Shown here: positions 14,476 to 22,929 of the stretch, piece after piece
Layout of the letters: each line of letters starts with the position of its first letter
Numbering within the stretch: the first letter of the stretch is position 1
Source of the DNA: Chloroflexota bacterium
GTDB taxonomy: Bacteria > Chloroflexota > Dormibacteria > Dormibacterales > Dormibacteraceae
Assembly (NCBI GenBank): GCA_005880175.1
Contig: VBJR01000093.1
Coordinates: 3,943 to 30,689, forward strand
DNA length: 26,747 nucleotides
Direction: 5' to 3'
Translations under genes and position numbers: made by a program
The notes under the pieces: model-generated
The model's input: only the letters and a program-made list of their open reading frames with translations
What the model was told of the DNA's origin: nothing
Databases searched by the model: none

Positions 14476-15332
14476 TGGACCCCACACAGGTCGTCATCGG
14501 GGCCATCAACGGCTGGCTGCAGAACGTGGCCGGAGCGGTCACGCCGCCCGCGCTGAAGCTGGCCGGAGCGCTCATCTTCCAGACGCCGTCGATCCCCGAC
14601 CTTCCCGGCGTCCAGCCGGTGTGGTCACTGGTCGCTGGCGTGGCGGACGTCCTGCTCGTGCTGGCGCTGATGGGCGGCGGGGTGCTCATCATGTCGTCGG
14701 GGACGTTCGAGCACCAGTACACGACCAAGCGCCTGCTGCCGCGGTTGGTGCTGGGCGCGGTCGTGAGCAACGCCAGCCTCGTCCTCTGCGGCACGTTGAT
14801 CGCGTTCAACAACGCGCTGGTGACGGCGCTGGTGGGGCCGAACCCGGACAGCACGGTGTGGGTCCAGATCTCGAACGGCCTGGTCACCCCAGACCCGTCC
14901 ACGCAGCTGCTGTCGAGCCTGATCGCGATCGTGATCGCGATACTGGCCGTACTCCTGGCCATCACCTACCTGGCACGGGACGTGCTCCTCATCGTCGCCA
15001 CCGTCATCGCGCCGCTGCCGCTGGCCGCTCTCAGCTTCCCACCACTCGCCGGGATCGCCAGTCTGTGGTTCCGCGTCTACGGCTTCGCGCTGTTCGTGCA
15101 GGTGGCCCAGGCCATCCTGCTCAGCATCGGCCTGCAGGTCGCGGGACACACGGACGCCTTCGGCCTGCCGTCGCTGGGACTGCTCCGACCGATCGTGCTC
15201 GTCACGCTCCTGTTCCTCAGCCTGCGTCTTCCCTTCGCCGCCTACCGGCTGGCGTTCGGTCACGATCTCTCCGCCAATCCGGCTGTGCGGTCCGCCGTGG
15301 CAACGGGTAGGGCCGCTCGGGAGGCGTTCTGA
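14475..15332 (+). CDS. VirB6/TrbL-like polytopic channel protein
   Basis: 285 aa, with the ATG sharing its first base with the previous stop (TGATG). It has an N-terminal amphipathic region and about six membrane helices, among them VADVLLVLALMGGGVLIMSSG, LLPRLVLGAVVSNASLVLCGTLIAF, IAIVIAILAVLLAITYLARDVLLIVATVIAPLPLAAL and IVLVTLLFLSLRLP. The conserved pattern of an Arg-Asp inside the long helix pair (YLARDVLLI) is seen in Gram-positive VirB6-like T4SS proteins. It probably forms the membrane channel together with the PrgI-like protein. Confidence 0.7.
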   Translation: MDPTQVVIGAINGWLQNVAGAVTPPALKLAGALIFQTPSIPDLPGVQPVWSLVAGVADVLLVLALMGGGVLIMSSGTFEHQYTTKRLLPRLVLGAVVSNASLVLCGTLIAFNNALVTALVGPNPDSTVWVQISNGLVTPDPSTQLLSSLIAIVIAILAVLLAITYLARDVLLIVATVIAPLPLAALSFPPLAGIASLWFRVYGFALFVQVAQAILLSIGLQVAGHTDAFGLPSLGLLRPIVLVTLLFLSLRLPFAAYRLAFGHDLSANPAVRSAVATGRAAREAF

Positions 15333-15623
15333 ATGCAGCCCGTCAAAGTACCTCAGAACCTGGAGCTGCGAGACGTGCTGGCGTGGGGCCTGGGCGCGAT
15401 CGACCTGCTCTGCCTGGCCACCGCTGGCGTCGTCGGCTGGTGGCTCATCATGGCCGTCCGGGCGCCATTCGGCGTACGCGTAGCCGTCGCCAGCCCGGTG
15501 TTCGCGATCGGCCTCGCATTGGGCATGGGCAAGCTCGGCGGTCGCACGGTGCGGGACTGGGTCGTGGTTGTGGCCGGCTACGTCCAGAGACCGCGACGCC
15601 GTGTCTACGGGGACGAGCGATGA
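15333..15623 (+). CDS. PrgI/VirB3-like T4SS membrane protein
   Basis: 96 aa, beginning directly after the previous stop and ending in an ATGA overlap with virB4. VKVPQNLELRDVLAWGLGAIDLL matches the N-terminal PrgI pattern (V.VP.dl...D..awgl). It is followed by two membrane helices (about 24-42 and 49-66) and a basic tail (QRPRRRVYGDER). PrgI-type proteins take the VirB3 place next to VirB4 in monoderm conjugation systems, and this gene lies exactly there. Confidence 0.72.
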   Translation: MQPVKVPQNLELRDVLAWGLGAIDLLCLATAGVVGWWLIMAVRAPFGVRVAVASPVFAIGLALGMGKLGGRTVRDWVVVVAGYVQRPRRRVYGDER

Positions 15624-17845
15624 TCCCGCGCCGCGCTCGCGCGACATCCCAATCGTGGCTGCCGGCACGCCAGGTCGATGGCACCATCCTGGAGCTGGAC
15701 GACGGCTCTCTGCGCGCCGTCCTAGAGTGCCCGACGCTCGCCTTCGGGCTCCGCGGCGAGAACGAGCAGCGCGCGGTGATGCACGCCTGGGCCGGGCTCC
15801 TGAACTCGCTGCCTCACCCGCTGCAGTTCCTGATCCAGACCAGGAGCATGCACCCGACGGCGCTGGCCGACAGTGCGGGACAGAGCGCGACCGAGGACGG
15901 CGCCCATGCACGCCTCCGGTCGTCGTTCGCACAGCTCGCCGGCTCGATGTCGTCCTACCGGCGGGTGGTGGCCCGCCGCTTCTACGTGATCGTGCCTTGG
16001 GACCCGATCACGGTCACGCACCTGTTCAGCCGCCGGCGTGAGCAGCTCAACCGCGAGGGCGCCGTGGACATGCTGGAGCAGCGCGTGCGCTGGGTCAGCG
16101 AGTGGCTGCGGCGCATCGACCTGGAACCGATCAGGCTCGGCGGACGCCAGCTGGCCACCGCTCTCTACGAAACGCTGTGCGCCGACACCGCGCGGTCGCA
16201 GCCGCTTCCCGATGAGCGCACCTTCGCCGACCTGGCCGCGCTGGTCGCTCCCGCCGCACTGGAGGAGCGGACGGCGGAGGTGCGCCTCGGCGATCGTCGG
16301 GGTCGGACTCTGGCGGTCAGCCACTATCCCAAGCGGCTGATCCCGGGCTGGCTCGATTCCCTGCACGCCTTCGAGGGTGACCTGGACGTCGCGCTGCACC
16401 TGTTGCCGGGCAGCCGGGGCGATCCCTACCGACGGGCGGCGCTGGAGGACGCCGAGGAGCTGCAGGACAGGATCGCCAGGGGTGAGGAGCGCCTGATCGA
16501 AGCGGCTCTGTACCTGACCGTCTGGGCCGACCGCGACGAGGGCCTGGAGAGCGCCAGTCAGCGCATGGAGGCGCTGCTCGGATCGCAGCTCATCCAGTCC
16601 CGCCGGCTGCTGTTCCAGATGGAGCCGGGGCTCGTCTCCACCCTGCCTCTCGGCCTCGACCGGGTCGGTCTTCGACGCAGCCTGAGCACGAGCGCGCTGG
16701 CGGCGACCTTCCCCTTCACGGGCAACGATCTCAACCAGGACCGCGGGCTTCTGTACGGCATCAACCCCGAGGTCCGCAGCCCGATACTGCTCGATCGCTT
16801 CCGTCTGGAGAACCACAACGCGGTGGTCTTCGCGACCAGCGGCGCCGGCAAGTCCTTCTTCGTCAAGGTCGAGCTGCTGCGCGCGTTCCTGGCCGGCATC
16901 CGTGTCCACGTCATCGATCCCGAGGGCGAGTACGCGCCAATCGTCGAGGCGCTGGGCGGCTCTGTGGTCACCATGCATCCGGGCTCGCCAGTGTCCCTCG
17001 ATGCGTTCGCCGTGCCCAACGAGGTCGGCGCGCTCAGCTCCCGCATCGCCACGCTGCTGGGCCTCTTCGGGCTTCTGGCCGGGGGGGTCAGCGCCGTCCA
17101 GCGGGCGGCGGTGGAGGACGCGCTCACATACGTGTACGCGGCCCAGGGCTTCACCGACGAGGGCGACACCGAGGATCTCGTACCGCCCACCCTGCGCGAC
17201 ATCGACGCCGCGCTGGAGCGTAAGACGGAGACCACGACCGGCCGCACGCGGTCGGAGATCGAGGAGCTTCGGCTCAAGCTGAGCCGCTACGTCAGCGGGT
17301 CCGGACGCTGGCTGTTCGCGCCCTCGCCACAGCGGTTGGCGACGGGCGACGTGGCCGCCTACGTGCTGTCCGGTCTACCCGAAGAGGAGCGCGCCGCGGC
17401 AATGTTCCTGGTCCTCGACCGCGTCTGGTCGGAGCTGGGCCGGGGCGCGGCGCCGACCCTGCTCGTGGTCGACGAGGCGTGGTGGCTGATGCAGTACCCC
17501 GACACCGCACGCGCCCTGCTGCGCATCGTCAAGACCGCCCGCAAGCGCAGGACGGGCCTGACGGTGGTCACCCAGGACGTGCCCGACGTCCTGGCCAGCG
17601 ACTACGGCGAGCCCATCGTGACCAACGCCGCGGTGCAGGTGCTGATGCGCCAGGCGCCGCAGGCGATGGCGCGACTGACCAAGCTGTTCGGGCTCACCGA
17701 GACCGAGCAGGCGTGGCTGCTCAACGCCCGACCGGGCGAGGGGCTGCTGCTCGCGCGAGGCAAACGGGTGCCTTTCTTCCTGCCAGCAACCGAGGAGGAG
17801 ATGCGCATGATCAAGCACGGCGAGAGCCGAGGCGGCGGCGCATGA
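15620..17845 (+). CDS. VirB4/TraC-like conjugation ATPase
   Basis: 741 aa from the ATG at 15620 (ATGA overlap with the previous gene). The N-terminal half (about 1-370) is the VirB4/TraC pre-ATPase region. It is followed by NDLNQDRGLLYGINPEVRSPILLDRF, typical of the family. Walker A is ATSGAGKSFFVK (about 404-415) with HVIDPEGEYAPI soon after. Walker B is TLLVVDEAWWLMQ (about 613-625), followed by TGLTVVTQDVPDVL. It energises assembly and substrate transfer at the inner face of the membrane. VirB4 is the one ATPase always present in T4SS, so this gene defines the operon. Confidence 0.9.
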   Translation: MIPRRARATSQSWLPARQVDGTILELDDGSLRAVLECPTLAFGLRGENEQRAVMHAWAGLLNSLPHPLQFLIQTRSMHPTALADSAGQSATEDGAHARLRSSFAQLAGSMSSYRRVVARRFYVIVPWDPITVTHLFSRRREQLNREGAVDMLEQRVRWVSEWLRRIDLEPIRLGGRQLATALYETLCADTARSQPLPDERTFADLAALVAPAALEERTAEVRLGDRRGRTLAVSHYPKRLIPGWLDSLHAFEGDLDVALHLLPGSRGDPYRRAALEDAEELQDRIARGEERLIEAALYLTVWADRDEGLESASQRMEALLGSQLIQSRRLLFQMEPGLVSTLPLGLDRVGLRRSLSTSALAATFPFTGNDLNQDRGLLYGINPEVRSPILLDRFRLENHNAVVFATSGAGKSFFVKVELLRAFLAGIRVHVIDPEGEYAPIVEALGGSVVTMHPGSPVSLDAFAVPNEVGALSSRIATLLGLFGLLAGGVSAVQRAAVEDALTYVYAAQGFTDEGDTEDLVPPTLRDIDAALERKTETTTGRTRSEIEELRLKLSRYVSGSGRWLFAPSPQRLATGDVAAYVLSGLPEEERAAAMFLVLDRVWSELGRGAAPTLLVVDEAWWLMQYPDTARALLRIVKTARKRRTGLTVVTQDVPDVLASDYGEPIVTNAAVQVLMRQAPQAMARLTKLFGLTETEQAWLLNARPGEGLLLARGKRVPFFLPATEEEMRMIKHGESRGGGA

Positions 17846-18333
17846 AGGGCCTCAAGTACCTCATCGCCGCCGTCCTCCTGATCATCACCGCCCCGGCCGT
17901 GATCGCGGCCCCGGCGGTCGTGACGTCCACACACGTGACGTCGTCCAGGCCGCTGCCGGCGGCCATCACGCCGCTGTTCCCGTGGGTCCCGGCCGGCGGC
18001 TATCCGGACCACTTCCCCTTCGGCCAGTGCACCTGGTGGGCGGCCTACAACCGCCGCGTGACCTGGTGGGGCGACGCTGGAAACTGGCTCGCCAACGCTG
18101 CCGCGCAGGGCGTGCCGACCAGCGCCGTCCCCAGCGTGGCGGCCATCGTCGTCTACCGGCCCGGTCCCGCCTACAGCGTGTTCGGGCACGTCGCCATCGT
18201 GCTCTCGACGCAGCCCGGCAGCTACACGGTCAGCGAGATGAACTTCATCGGCGAGGGGCGCGTGGACACGCGCACCGTCACCTGGCCGGACCCCAACGTC
18301 AGCGGGTTCATCCCCCTGGAGGCGACCGGATGA
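17842..18333 (+). CDS. Secreted CHAP-domain peptidoglycan hydrolase
   Basis: 163 aa from the ATG at 17842 (ATGA overlap). It begins with a signal peptide or anchor (about 1-25, YLIAAVLLIITAPAVIAAPAV). A CHAP domain follows, with the catalytic Cys in FGQCTWWAAYN (C about 63), AVPSVAAIVVYRPG, the catalytic His in FGHVAIVLS (about 116) and VSEMNFIGEG. CHAP amidases or endopeptidases cut peptidoglycan. In conjugation operons they make room for the channel, the part VirB1 plays in diderms. The position between virB4 and virD4 is typical of monoderm elements. Confidence 0.82.
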   Translation: MKGLKYLIAAVLLIITAPAVIAAPAVVTSTHVTSSRPLPAAITPLFPWVPAGGYPDHFPFGQCTWWAAYNRRVTWWGDAGNWLANAAAQGVPTSAVPSVAAIVVYRPGPAYSVFGHVAIVLSTQPGSYTVSEMNFIGEGRVDTRTVTWPDPNVSGFIPLEATG

Positions 18334-20663
18334 CCGCCCGATCGCTGCTCTTCGTCGTCCCCGTCAGCGTCCTGTTCGCGGCCCTGGTCGCCACCGGGAG
18401 CGTGCTGCGCTGGCGCGCCCGCCGGGTGTCCGGCGTGGTGATCGAGCTGCAATCACAGGCCGGCTCGAAGCTGGACCTGGAAGCCTGGGCGCTGTTCTTC
18501 CGAAGCCTCTACGGCGTGGTCAGGCCGCACTGGAAGGAGTGGCTGATCGGACAGCCATGGATCGTCTTCGAGCTGCACGGCGCTGACTCGGTGGTGACGG
18601 CTCGGTGCTGGTTCCCTCCCGAGCTGGAGGGCATGGTCAAGACCCTGCTGGGCACCGCCGCGCCCGGTCTCCAGATCGCGTCCATCGCGCCCGAGTTGGC
18701 GCTTTCCAAGCCGGCCTCGCGGGCGCGGCTGGTGCCTTGGCGGGAGGATCTGTTCCCGCTGGGCCAGCCCAAGCCGGACGCGCTGCGGCAGGTGGTCAAC
18801 GCGCTGTCGGAGGTGCCCGACGGCATCGCCCAGGTGGTCATCAGCCCCGACACCCGCTGGCAGCGAGAGGCGACCGGCCGACTGGACGAGCTGGCCGGCA
18901 TCCCGAGGCCACAGTCGCTGCCGGTGCGCCTGCTGTCGGGTGCGGTCGGCATCGTCTTCGACCTGATCTGGTCCGGTGACGCGAAGGCGCCCCCGAAGCA
19001 GTCCGTGCGCTCGTACGCCGACGTCCAGCCGCCGCCCGACAAGGCGGGCCGGCTGGGCTATCGGACCGAGGTGCGGCTGCGTGTCAGCGCCCCCACGACG
19101 GGCCTGGCGCGCCGCTACATGCAGACCCTGGCATCGGCGTTCAGGGGACTCGACGGCGCCAACGGGCTTCGCTCCAAGCGCGTCTGGCTGGGCGGACGGT
19201 TCGACGACGCGATTAGTCAGCGCCGTCGGCCGGGCGCTGGCTCGCCCGTGTTCGTCCCCGAGGAGCTGGCCGCCATCTTCCATCTGCCCATCTGGGGCAG
19301 CGCCATGGAGGCGGCGCCCGTGCGCTTCGCGCCCGCTCAGCTGCCGTCGTCGGAGGGCAAGATCATCTGCCTCGCCGACAACGCTGACCACACGCCCGCC
19401 GTCCTCTCACCCGTGGACGGCCGCCATCAGACCCACGTCCTCGGATCGACCGGGAGCGGCAAGAGCACGCTCCTGCTCAACATGGCGCTCGACGACATCC
19501 GCGCCGGTCGCGGGGTCGGGATCATCGATCCAGAGGGTGACCTGGTGCGCGCGCTACTCGAGCGCATCCCCCGCGAGGACTGGGATCGCGTACGGCTCAT
19601 CGATCCCGCCGCCACCGATCTGCCGGTCGGCCTGAACACCCTGGAGTGCGAGGACCCGGACCTGCGCGACCTGGTGGCGGATCAGACCGTGACCATCTTC
19701 CGCAAGACCTGGGAGCGCTACTGGGGACCGCGTATGGAGGACGTGCTGCGCGCCGTGGTGCTGACCCTCCTCCACCAGCCGGACGCCACCATCTGCGAGA
19801 TCCCGCTGCTGCTCCAGCAGCCCGACGCCTGGCGTCACGTGATCGGCCGGGTGAACGATCCGATCGGTCTCGGTCCCTGGTGGCAGGAGTACCTCCAGGC
19901 GTCCCAGACGCAGCGCATGCAGATGACCGGGCCGCTGCTCTACAAGCTGCGCGCCGTCCTGCTGCGCAGCAACATCCGCAACATCCTCGGGCAGCCGCGC
20001 TCGACCATCGACCTGGCGGACACGATGGACCGCGGCGGCATCCTGCTCGTCTCGCTGGCCAAGGGCCTGTTGGGCGAGGAGACGAGCCAACTCATGGGCG
20101 CCATGCTGTTCGCCCGCATCTGGCAGACCGCGCTGGGGCGGGCCGACCGTCCGGAGGCATGGCGGCCCGACTTCACGCTCTACGCAGACGAGTTCTGGTC
20201 CTACCTGCACATGCCCCAGAACCTCGGCGACGTGCTGGTCCAGGCCCGCAAGTACCACCTCGGTCTGGTCCTCGCCAATCAGCACCTGGGCCAGCTGGGG
20301 TCGTCCATCCGCGAGGCGCTCACCGCCAACGCGCGTACGCGCGTCCTCTTCCAGACCGGCCAGGACGACGCCCAGTACCTGGCGCGGGAGTACGAGCCGC
20401 TGACCGCCTACGACCTGCGCAACCTCCAGGCCAACCAGGTCGCGGTCCGGCTCTGCGTGAACCGTCGCACACAGGTGCCGTTCACCGGGATCACGAGGCC
20501 GGCGCCTGAGAGCCTGGGCACGGACCACGCCCGAGAGCTGGTCCAGTTCGCGCTGTCGCGCTACGGACGGCCGCGGACCGCGGTGGAGGCCGACATGGAG
20601 CGACGGCTGCGCGCCAAGGGCCTCCGACCGTCCGACAACTACCACACCGGAGCGGGCGGATGA
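18330..20663 (+). CDS. VirD4/TraD-like type IV coupling protein
   Basis: 777 aa from the ATG at 18330 (ATGA overlap). One N-terminal membrane helix (about 4-24) anchors the protein. A region of about 330 residues with PrgI/VirB4-neighbour character (SLYGVVRPHWKEWLIG; VRLRVSAP) precedes the motor domain. Walker A is GSTGSGKSTLLLNMA (about 371-385), followed by GVGIIDPEGDL. Walker B is DFTLYADEFWSYL (about 613), with VLANQHLGQL downstream. The HerA/FtsK-type ATPase brings the relaxase-bound DNA strand to the channel. It is the last gene before the candidate transfer origin. Confidence 0.85.
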   Translation: MTARSLLFVVPVSVLFAALVATGSVLRWRARRVSGVVIELQSQAGSKLDLEAWALFFRSLYGVVRPHWKEWLIGQPWIVFELHGADSVVTARCWFPPELEGMVKTLLGTAAPGLQIASIAPELALSKPASRARLVPWREDLFPLGQPKPDALRQVVNALSEVPDGIAQVVISPDTRWQREATGRLDELAGIPRPQSLPVRLLSGAVGIVFDLIWSGDAKAPPKQSVRSYADVQPPPDKAGRLGYRTEVRLRVSAPTTGLARRYMQTLASAFRGLDGANGLRSKRVWLGGRFDDAISQRRRPGAGSPVFVPEELAAIFHLPIWGSAMEAAPVRFAPAQLPSSEGKIICLADNADHTPAVLSPVDGRHQTHVLGSTGSGKSTLLLNMALDDIRAGRGVGIIDPEGDLVRALLERIPREDWDRVRLIDPAATDLPVGLNTLECEDPDLRDLVADQTVTIFRKTWERYWGPRMEDVLRAVVLTLLHQPDATICEIPLLLQQPDAWRHVIGRVNDPIGLGPWWQEYLQASQTQRMQMTGPLLYKLRAVLLRSNIRNILGQPRSTIDLADTMDRGGILLVSLAKGLLGEETSQLMGAMLFARIWQTALGRADRPEAWRPDFTLYADEFWSYLHMPQNLGDVLVQARKYHLGLVLANQHLGQLGSSIREALTANARTRVLFQTGQDDAQYLAREYEPLTAYDLRNLQANQVAVRLCVNRRTQVPFTGITRPAPESLGTDHARELVQFALSRYGRPRTAVEADMERRLRAKGLRPSDNYHTGAGG

Positions 20664-20688
20664 GGGATCTGCACACGCTCCGGCCAGC

Positions 20689-20730
20689 GCTTCACGGGCA
20701 GTGCTTCCGCACCAATGCTTCACCGCCAAT
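20689..20730. repeat. Three tandem 14-bp repeats (iteron-like)
   Basis: Units at 20689-20702, 20703-20716 and 20717-20730 all begin with GCTTC and end in T. The last two are GCTTCCGCACCAAT and GCTTCACCGCCAAT; the first is more diverged. They lie between the coupling-protein gene and the relaxase gene, where a relaxase or accessory protein would bind. Inference from position. Confidence 0.55.
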
Positions 20731-20754
20731 GCGGCACATAGCTGAGGGGAAGTA

Positions 20755-20916
20755 ATGGAAAGGAACAAGAGACAGGTTCAAATCAGCTCCATTTTCGACC
20801 CGACCATTTCAGAGAACGAGAGGCGGCACGCCAGTCGTTCTCTGGGACCGGCCGTGCGAAGCACGGTCGGTCGGACATGGGGGGTGGGGGCCGGGGGCGG
20901 GGGGACGCTCGCGTGA
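20755..20916 (+). CDS. Small protein of unknown function overlapping the relaxase start
   Basis: 53 codons from the ATG at 20755, with GAGGGGA at good spacing. The stop overlaps the relaxase GTG start (GTGA), the same coupling seen elsewhere in the operon. The N-terminal part is charged and polar (MERNKRQVQISSIFDPTISE); the C-terminal part is Gly-rich because it reads through the G-tract. Codon use in the first 25 codons is less GC-ending than in neighbouring genes. It could be a relaxosome accessory peptide. Alternatively the frame may be an accident of an origin region. I do not recognise a family. Confidence 0.4.
   Translation: MERNKRQVQISSIFDPTISENERRHASRSLGPAVRSTVGRTWGVGAGGGGTLA
20846..20872. 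other. Stable hairpin with a GCGAAGC tip
   Basis: GACCGGCCGTGC (20846-20857) and GCACGGTCGGTC (20861-20872) pair in 11 of 12 positions, the last as G-T wobble, around the triloop GAA. The tip reads GCGAAGC, a sequence known to form an unusually stable single-stranded DNA mini-hairpin. It lies 41 bp before the relaxase start codon and is a natural candidate for a nick-site or relaxase-recognition structure. Confidence 0.55.
20879..20904 (+). other. G-quadruplex-type G tract
   Basis: Four runs of five or six G are separated by T, CC and C (20879-20884, 20886-20890, 20893-20897, 20899-20904). This fits the G4 consensus with very short loops, the most stable class. It ends 9 bp before the relaxase GTG and would sit in the 5' part of its mRNA or in the displaced DNA strand. 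Confidence 0.6.
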
Positions 20917-21831
20917 GGCCGCAGCGCGTCCTCTCCACCCATCGCACGATCTTCGTCCGCGCCACGGAGTGGCGCTCGGAGACCGGCATGCGCATTCCGG
21001 CCGAGGAGATGTCCACGCTGCTGCGCAGCCTGCGCACGCGCGACGTGTGCCTCCTGAACATGCTCGGCCAGCACCACTACCTCACCACCGACCTGCTGCA
21101 GTCCCTGTTCTTTCCCTCCCTGCGCTACACCCGGATGCGCCTTCGCTGGCTGACCGAGTCCCGACGCCTTCTCATGCGCTGGCGCCAGCTGGAGCCGCGA
21201 AACCAGGGCTGGCGCCGCCGCTACTCGCTCTTCCTGCTGGCCGAGCGCGGAGCAGTCGTGCTCGCCCGCATCACGAGGGCCGATGTTCGGTCGCTCGTCA
21301 AGCGCTCCTGGCACGCCGCCGAGTACGGACTGCAGGTGGGCCACGACCTCGACGTCAACGCCTTCTTCGTCGGACTCGCGTCGCGCAGCCGGGACCTGGC
21401 CGATCAGGGTCTCTACCACTGGGTCGGCCAGGACAGCCTTCGTCGCGAGTACCAGGACGAGGGAGCCGACCTCGCTCCGGACGGCTGGGGCCGATACCTC
21501 ACGCCGGACGGCGAGGTGCTGTTCCATCTCGAATGGGACCTGGGCACCGAGTCCTACCGGCGATTGGTCGCCAAGGCCCAGACCTACGTCAACTACGCCG
21601 ACGTGCGGCCCGGCGGTGACCTGAACCACGTCCTCTTCGTGCACCACGCATCTCGACCTGCTCCAGGAGCGGGGACACCTCGGGGCCATCTGGCTCGGGC
21701 ACAACGACAAGGGTCAACGGCTGAGGCTGCCAGAGCTGCCGGCCATCCCCAACACCGGCCGTCTGGTCAGCGACAGCATCGGCAAGCCCGGCTGGTGGGA
21801 GCGCCGCCCGGGAGCTGGGGAGGGCGCATGA
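20913..21831 (+). CDS. Replic_Relax-family relaxase-like protein, frameshifted near the C-terminus
   Basis: The GTG at 20913 overlaps the small ORF's stop. The N-terminal part, LLRSLRTRDVCLLNMLGQHHYLTTDLLQSLFF with the following helices, is the winged-helix start of the replication-relaxation (Replic_Relax) family. That family is found next to FtsK/VirD4 genes on mobile elements of high-GC monoderms. The central part contains WHAAEYGLQVGHDLDVNAFF and FHLEWDLGTESYRRL, the family core. Near 21642 the frame is lost: one extra C in GTGCACCACG. Skipping it continues as THLDLLQERGHLGAIWLGH to a stop at 21831, about 305 aa in all. Unrepaired, translation runs on to 21914 into unrelated residues and into the parB start. 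Confidence 0.7.
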
Positions 21832-21855
21832 CCTGCCTTCGCTGGCTCACGTGTG

Positions 21856-21897
21856 CGGGGGTCCGACTTCGGCCCCCGGCCTCACCCGCCAGGCGGG
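21856..21897 (+). promoter_or_regulatory. Two hairpins before the ParB-like gene
   Basis: CGGGGGTC (21856-21863) pairs with GGCCCCCG (21871-21878), one G-T wobble. CCCGCC-A-GGCGGG (21885-21897) forms a tight second stem whose right arm includes the start of the ribosome site GGGAGA (21895-21900). Folding of the second stem would hide the ribosome site of the GTG at 21907, so translation may be tuned here. Confidence 0.4.
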
Positions 21898-21906
21898 AGA
21901 TACCCC

Positions 21907-22929
21907 GTGACTGAATCGCGGCAGCTGCCCGATGGCCTGGCCCTGGTCGCCGTCGACCAGATCCAGCCCTGCCCCATCCAACCCCGCGTCAACTTCTCGG
22001 TGGACCTGATCGAGCAGCTGTCCACCTCGATGCGAGCCGGACGCCACAATCCGGTCCTCGAAGTCGAGCCCGCCCCCGGCCTGCCGGGGCGCTATCAGAT
22101 CGTGTGCGGCGAGCAGCGCTGGCGTGCGGCACGCGCCGCCGGCCTGGCCGAGATCCTGGTCCGCGTCCATCCCCCACTCCGCTACCTGGAGCGGCTGCAG
22201 AAGCAGTACGAGGAGAACCGCCTGCGCTCCGAGTTGGACCCGGTCGAGGAGGCGCACGTGCTGGTGCTTGACCACACCATGAGGTCGGTCGCGCTCGCTG
22301 AACAGCTGCTGCACGACGCGCTGGTTCCCTTCCAGGCCCTCGACGACAAGCGGCTGAGCCGGCGCGAGGACTTCGGTCAGCACCTGGCCGACCTCCAGGC
22401 CCTGCTGGTCAAGCACCGCGTCCACGTGGTGCGCTCGGCTGACGGTCGCCTGCTGCCGGGCACTCTCGCGCCCTGGCGGGAGACCGAGCAGGCCCTTGGA
22501 ATTTCGGAGTCCGTACGGAAGGCGAAGGTTGGCATCCTCCGCCTCGACGCCGACCTCCAGGACGAGGTGAGGCAGCTCCCTGCCGAGCACGCCATCCAGA
22601 TCTCGCGCCTGCCCGATCGCGAGCGCCAAGCGGAGCTGGTGACGCACGCCCGCGAGCTGACGCACGACCAGGTCCACGCCGCCGTCGATCGCCTGCGCCG
22701 CGATCCCAGCCTGGACGTGGCCGCGGCGCTCAAGCCGGCCGACGACGAGAAGCCGGCACCACTCGGCTTCGTGGGCCAGCTGTCCATGCTCGCCGACCTC
22801 GGGCGCCAACTGCGCCGGTCGCTGACCAACCTGCGCGCGCGCCTGTCCGCCTCCGAGCGGCAGGAGGTGTCCGCGATCCTGGGCGACCTGCGCCGCGCCA
22901 TCGCCGCCTTCGACGAGGAGGACGCGTGA
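21907..22929 (+). CDS. ParB/Spo0J-like DNA-binding protein
   Basis: 340 aa from the GTG at 21907, with GGGAGA six bases upstream. The ParB nuclease-like domain (about 10-120) shows the order expected: LVAVDQIQPCPIQPR, then QIVCGEQRWRAARAAGL (the GERR/GEQR box) and EENRLRSELDPVEEA. The middle (about 125-200) is longer than usual and ends in a helix-turn-helix-like ALGISESVRKAKVGILRL. A helical C-terminus with QLSMLADLGRQLRRSLTNLRARL could dimerise. ParB-like proteins on elements act in partition, plasmid maintenance or regulation. No partner parA is adjacent. The stop overlaps the next start. Confidence 0.75.
   Translation: MTESRQLPDGLALVAVDQIQPCPIQPRVNFSVDLIEQLSTSMRAGRHNPVLEVEPAPGLPGRYQIVCGEQRWRAARAAGLAEILVRVHPPLRYLERLQKQYEENRLRSELDPVEEAHVLVLDHTMRSVALAEQLLHDALVPFQALDDKRLSRREDFGQHLADLQALLVKHRVHVVRSADGRLLPGTLAPWRETEQALGISESVRKAKVGILRLDADLQDEVRQLPAEHAIQISRLPDRERQAELVTHARELTHDQVHAAVDRLRRDPSLDVAAALKPADDEKPAPLGFVGQLSMLADLGRQLRRSLTNLRARLSASERQEVSAILGDLRRAIAAFDEEDA

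Noticed and set aside
14625..15932. Minus-strand frame of about 435 codons opposite the VirB6-like, PrgI-like and VirB4 genes
   Set aside because: It crosses three coupled plus-strand genes and is rich in Gln/His/Arg with no domain.
19554..20768. Minus-strand frame of about 400 codons opposite the coupling-protein gene
   Set aside because: Same reason: a shadow of a strongly supported gene with low-complexity composition.
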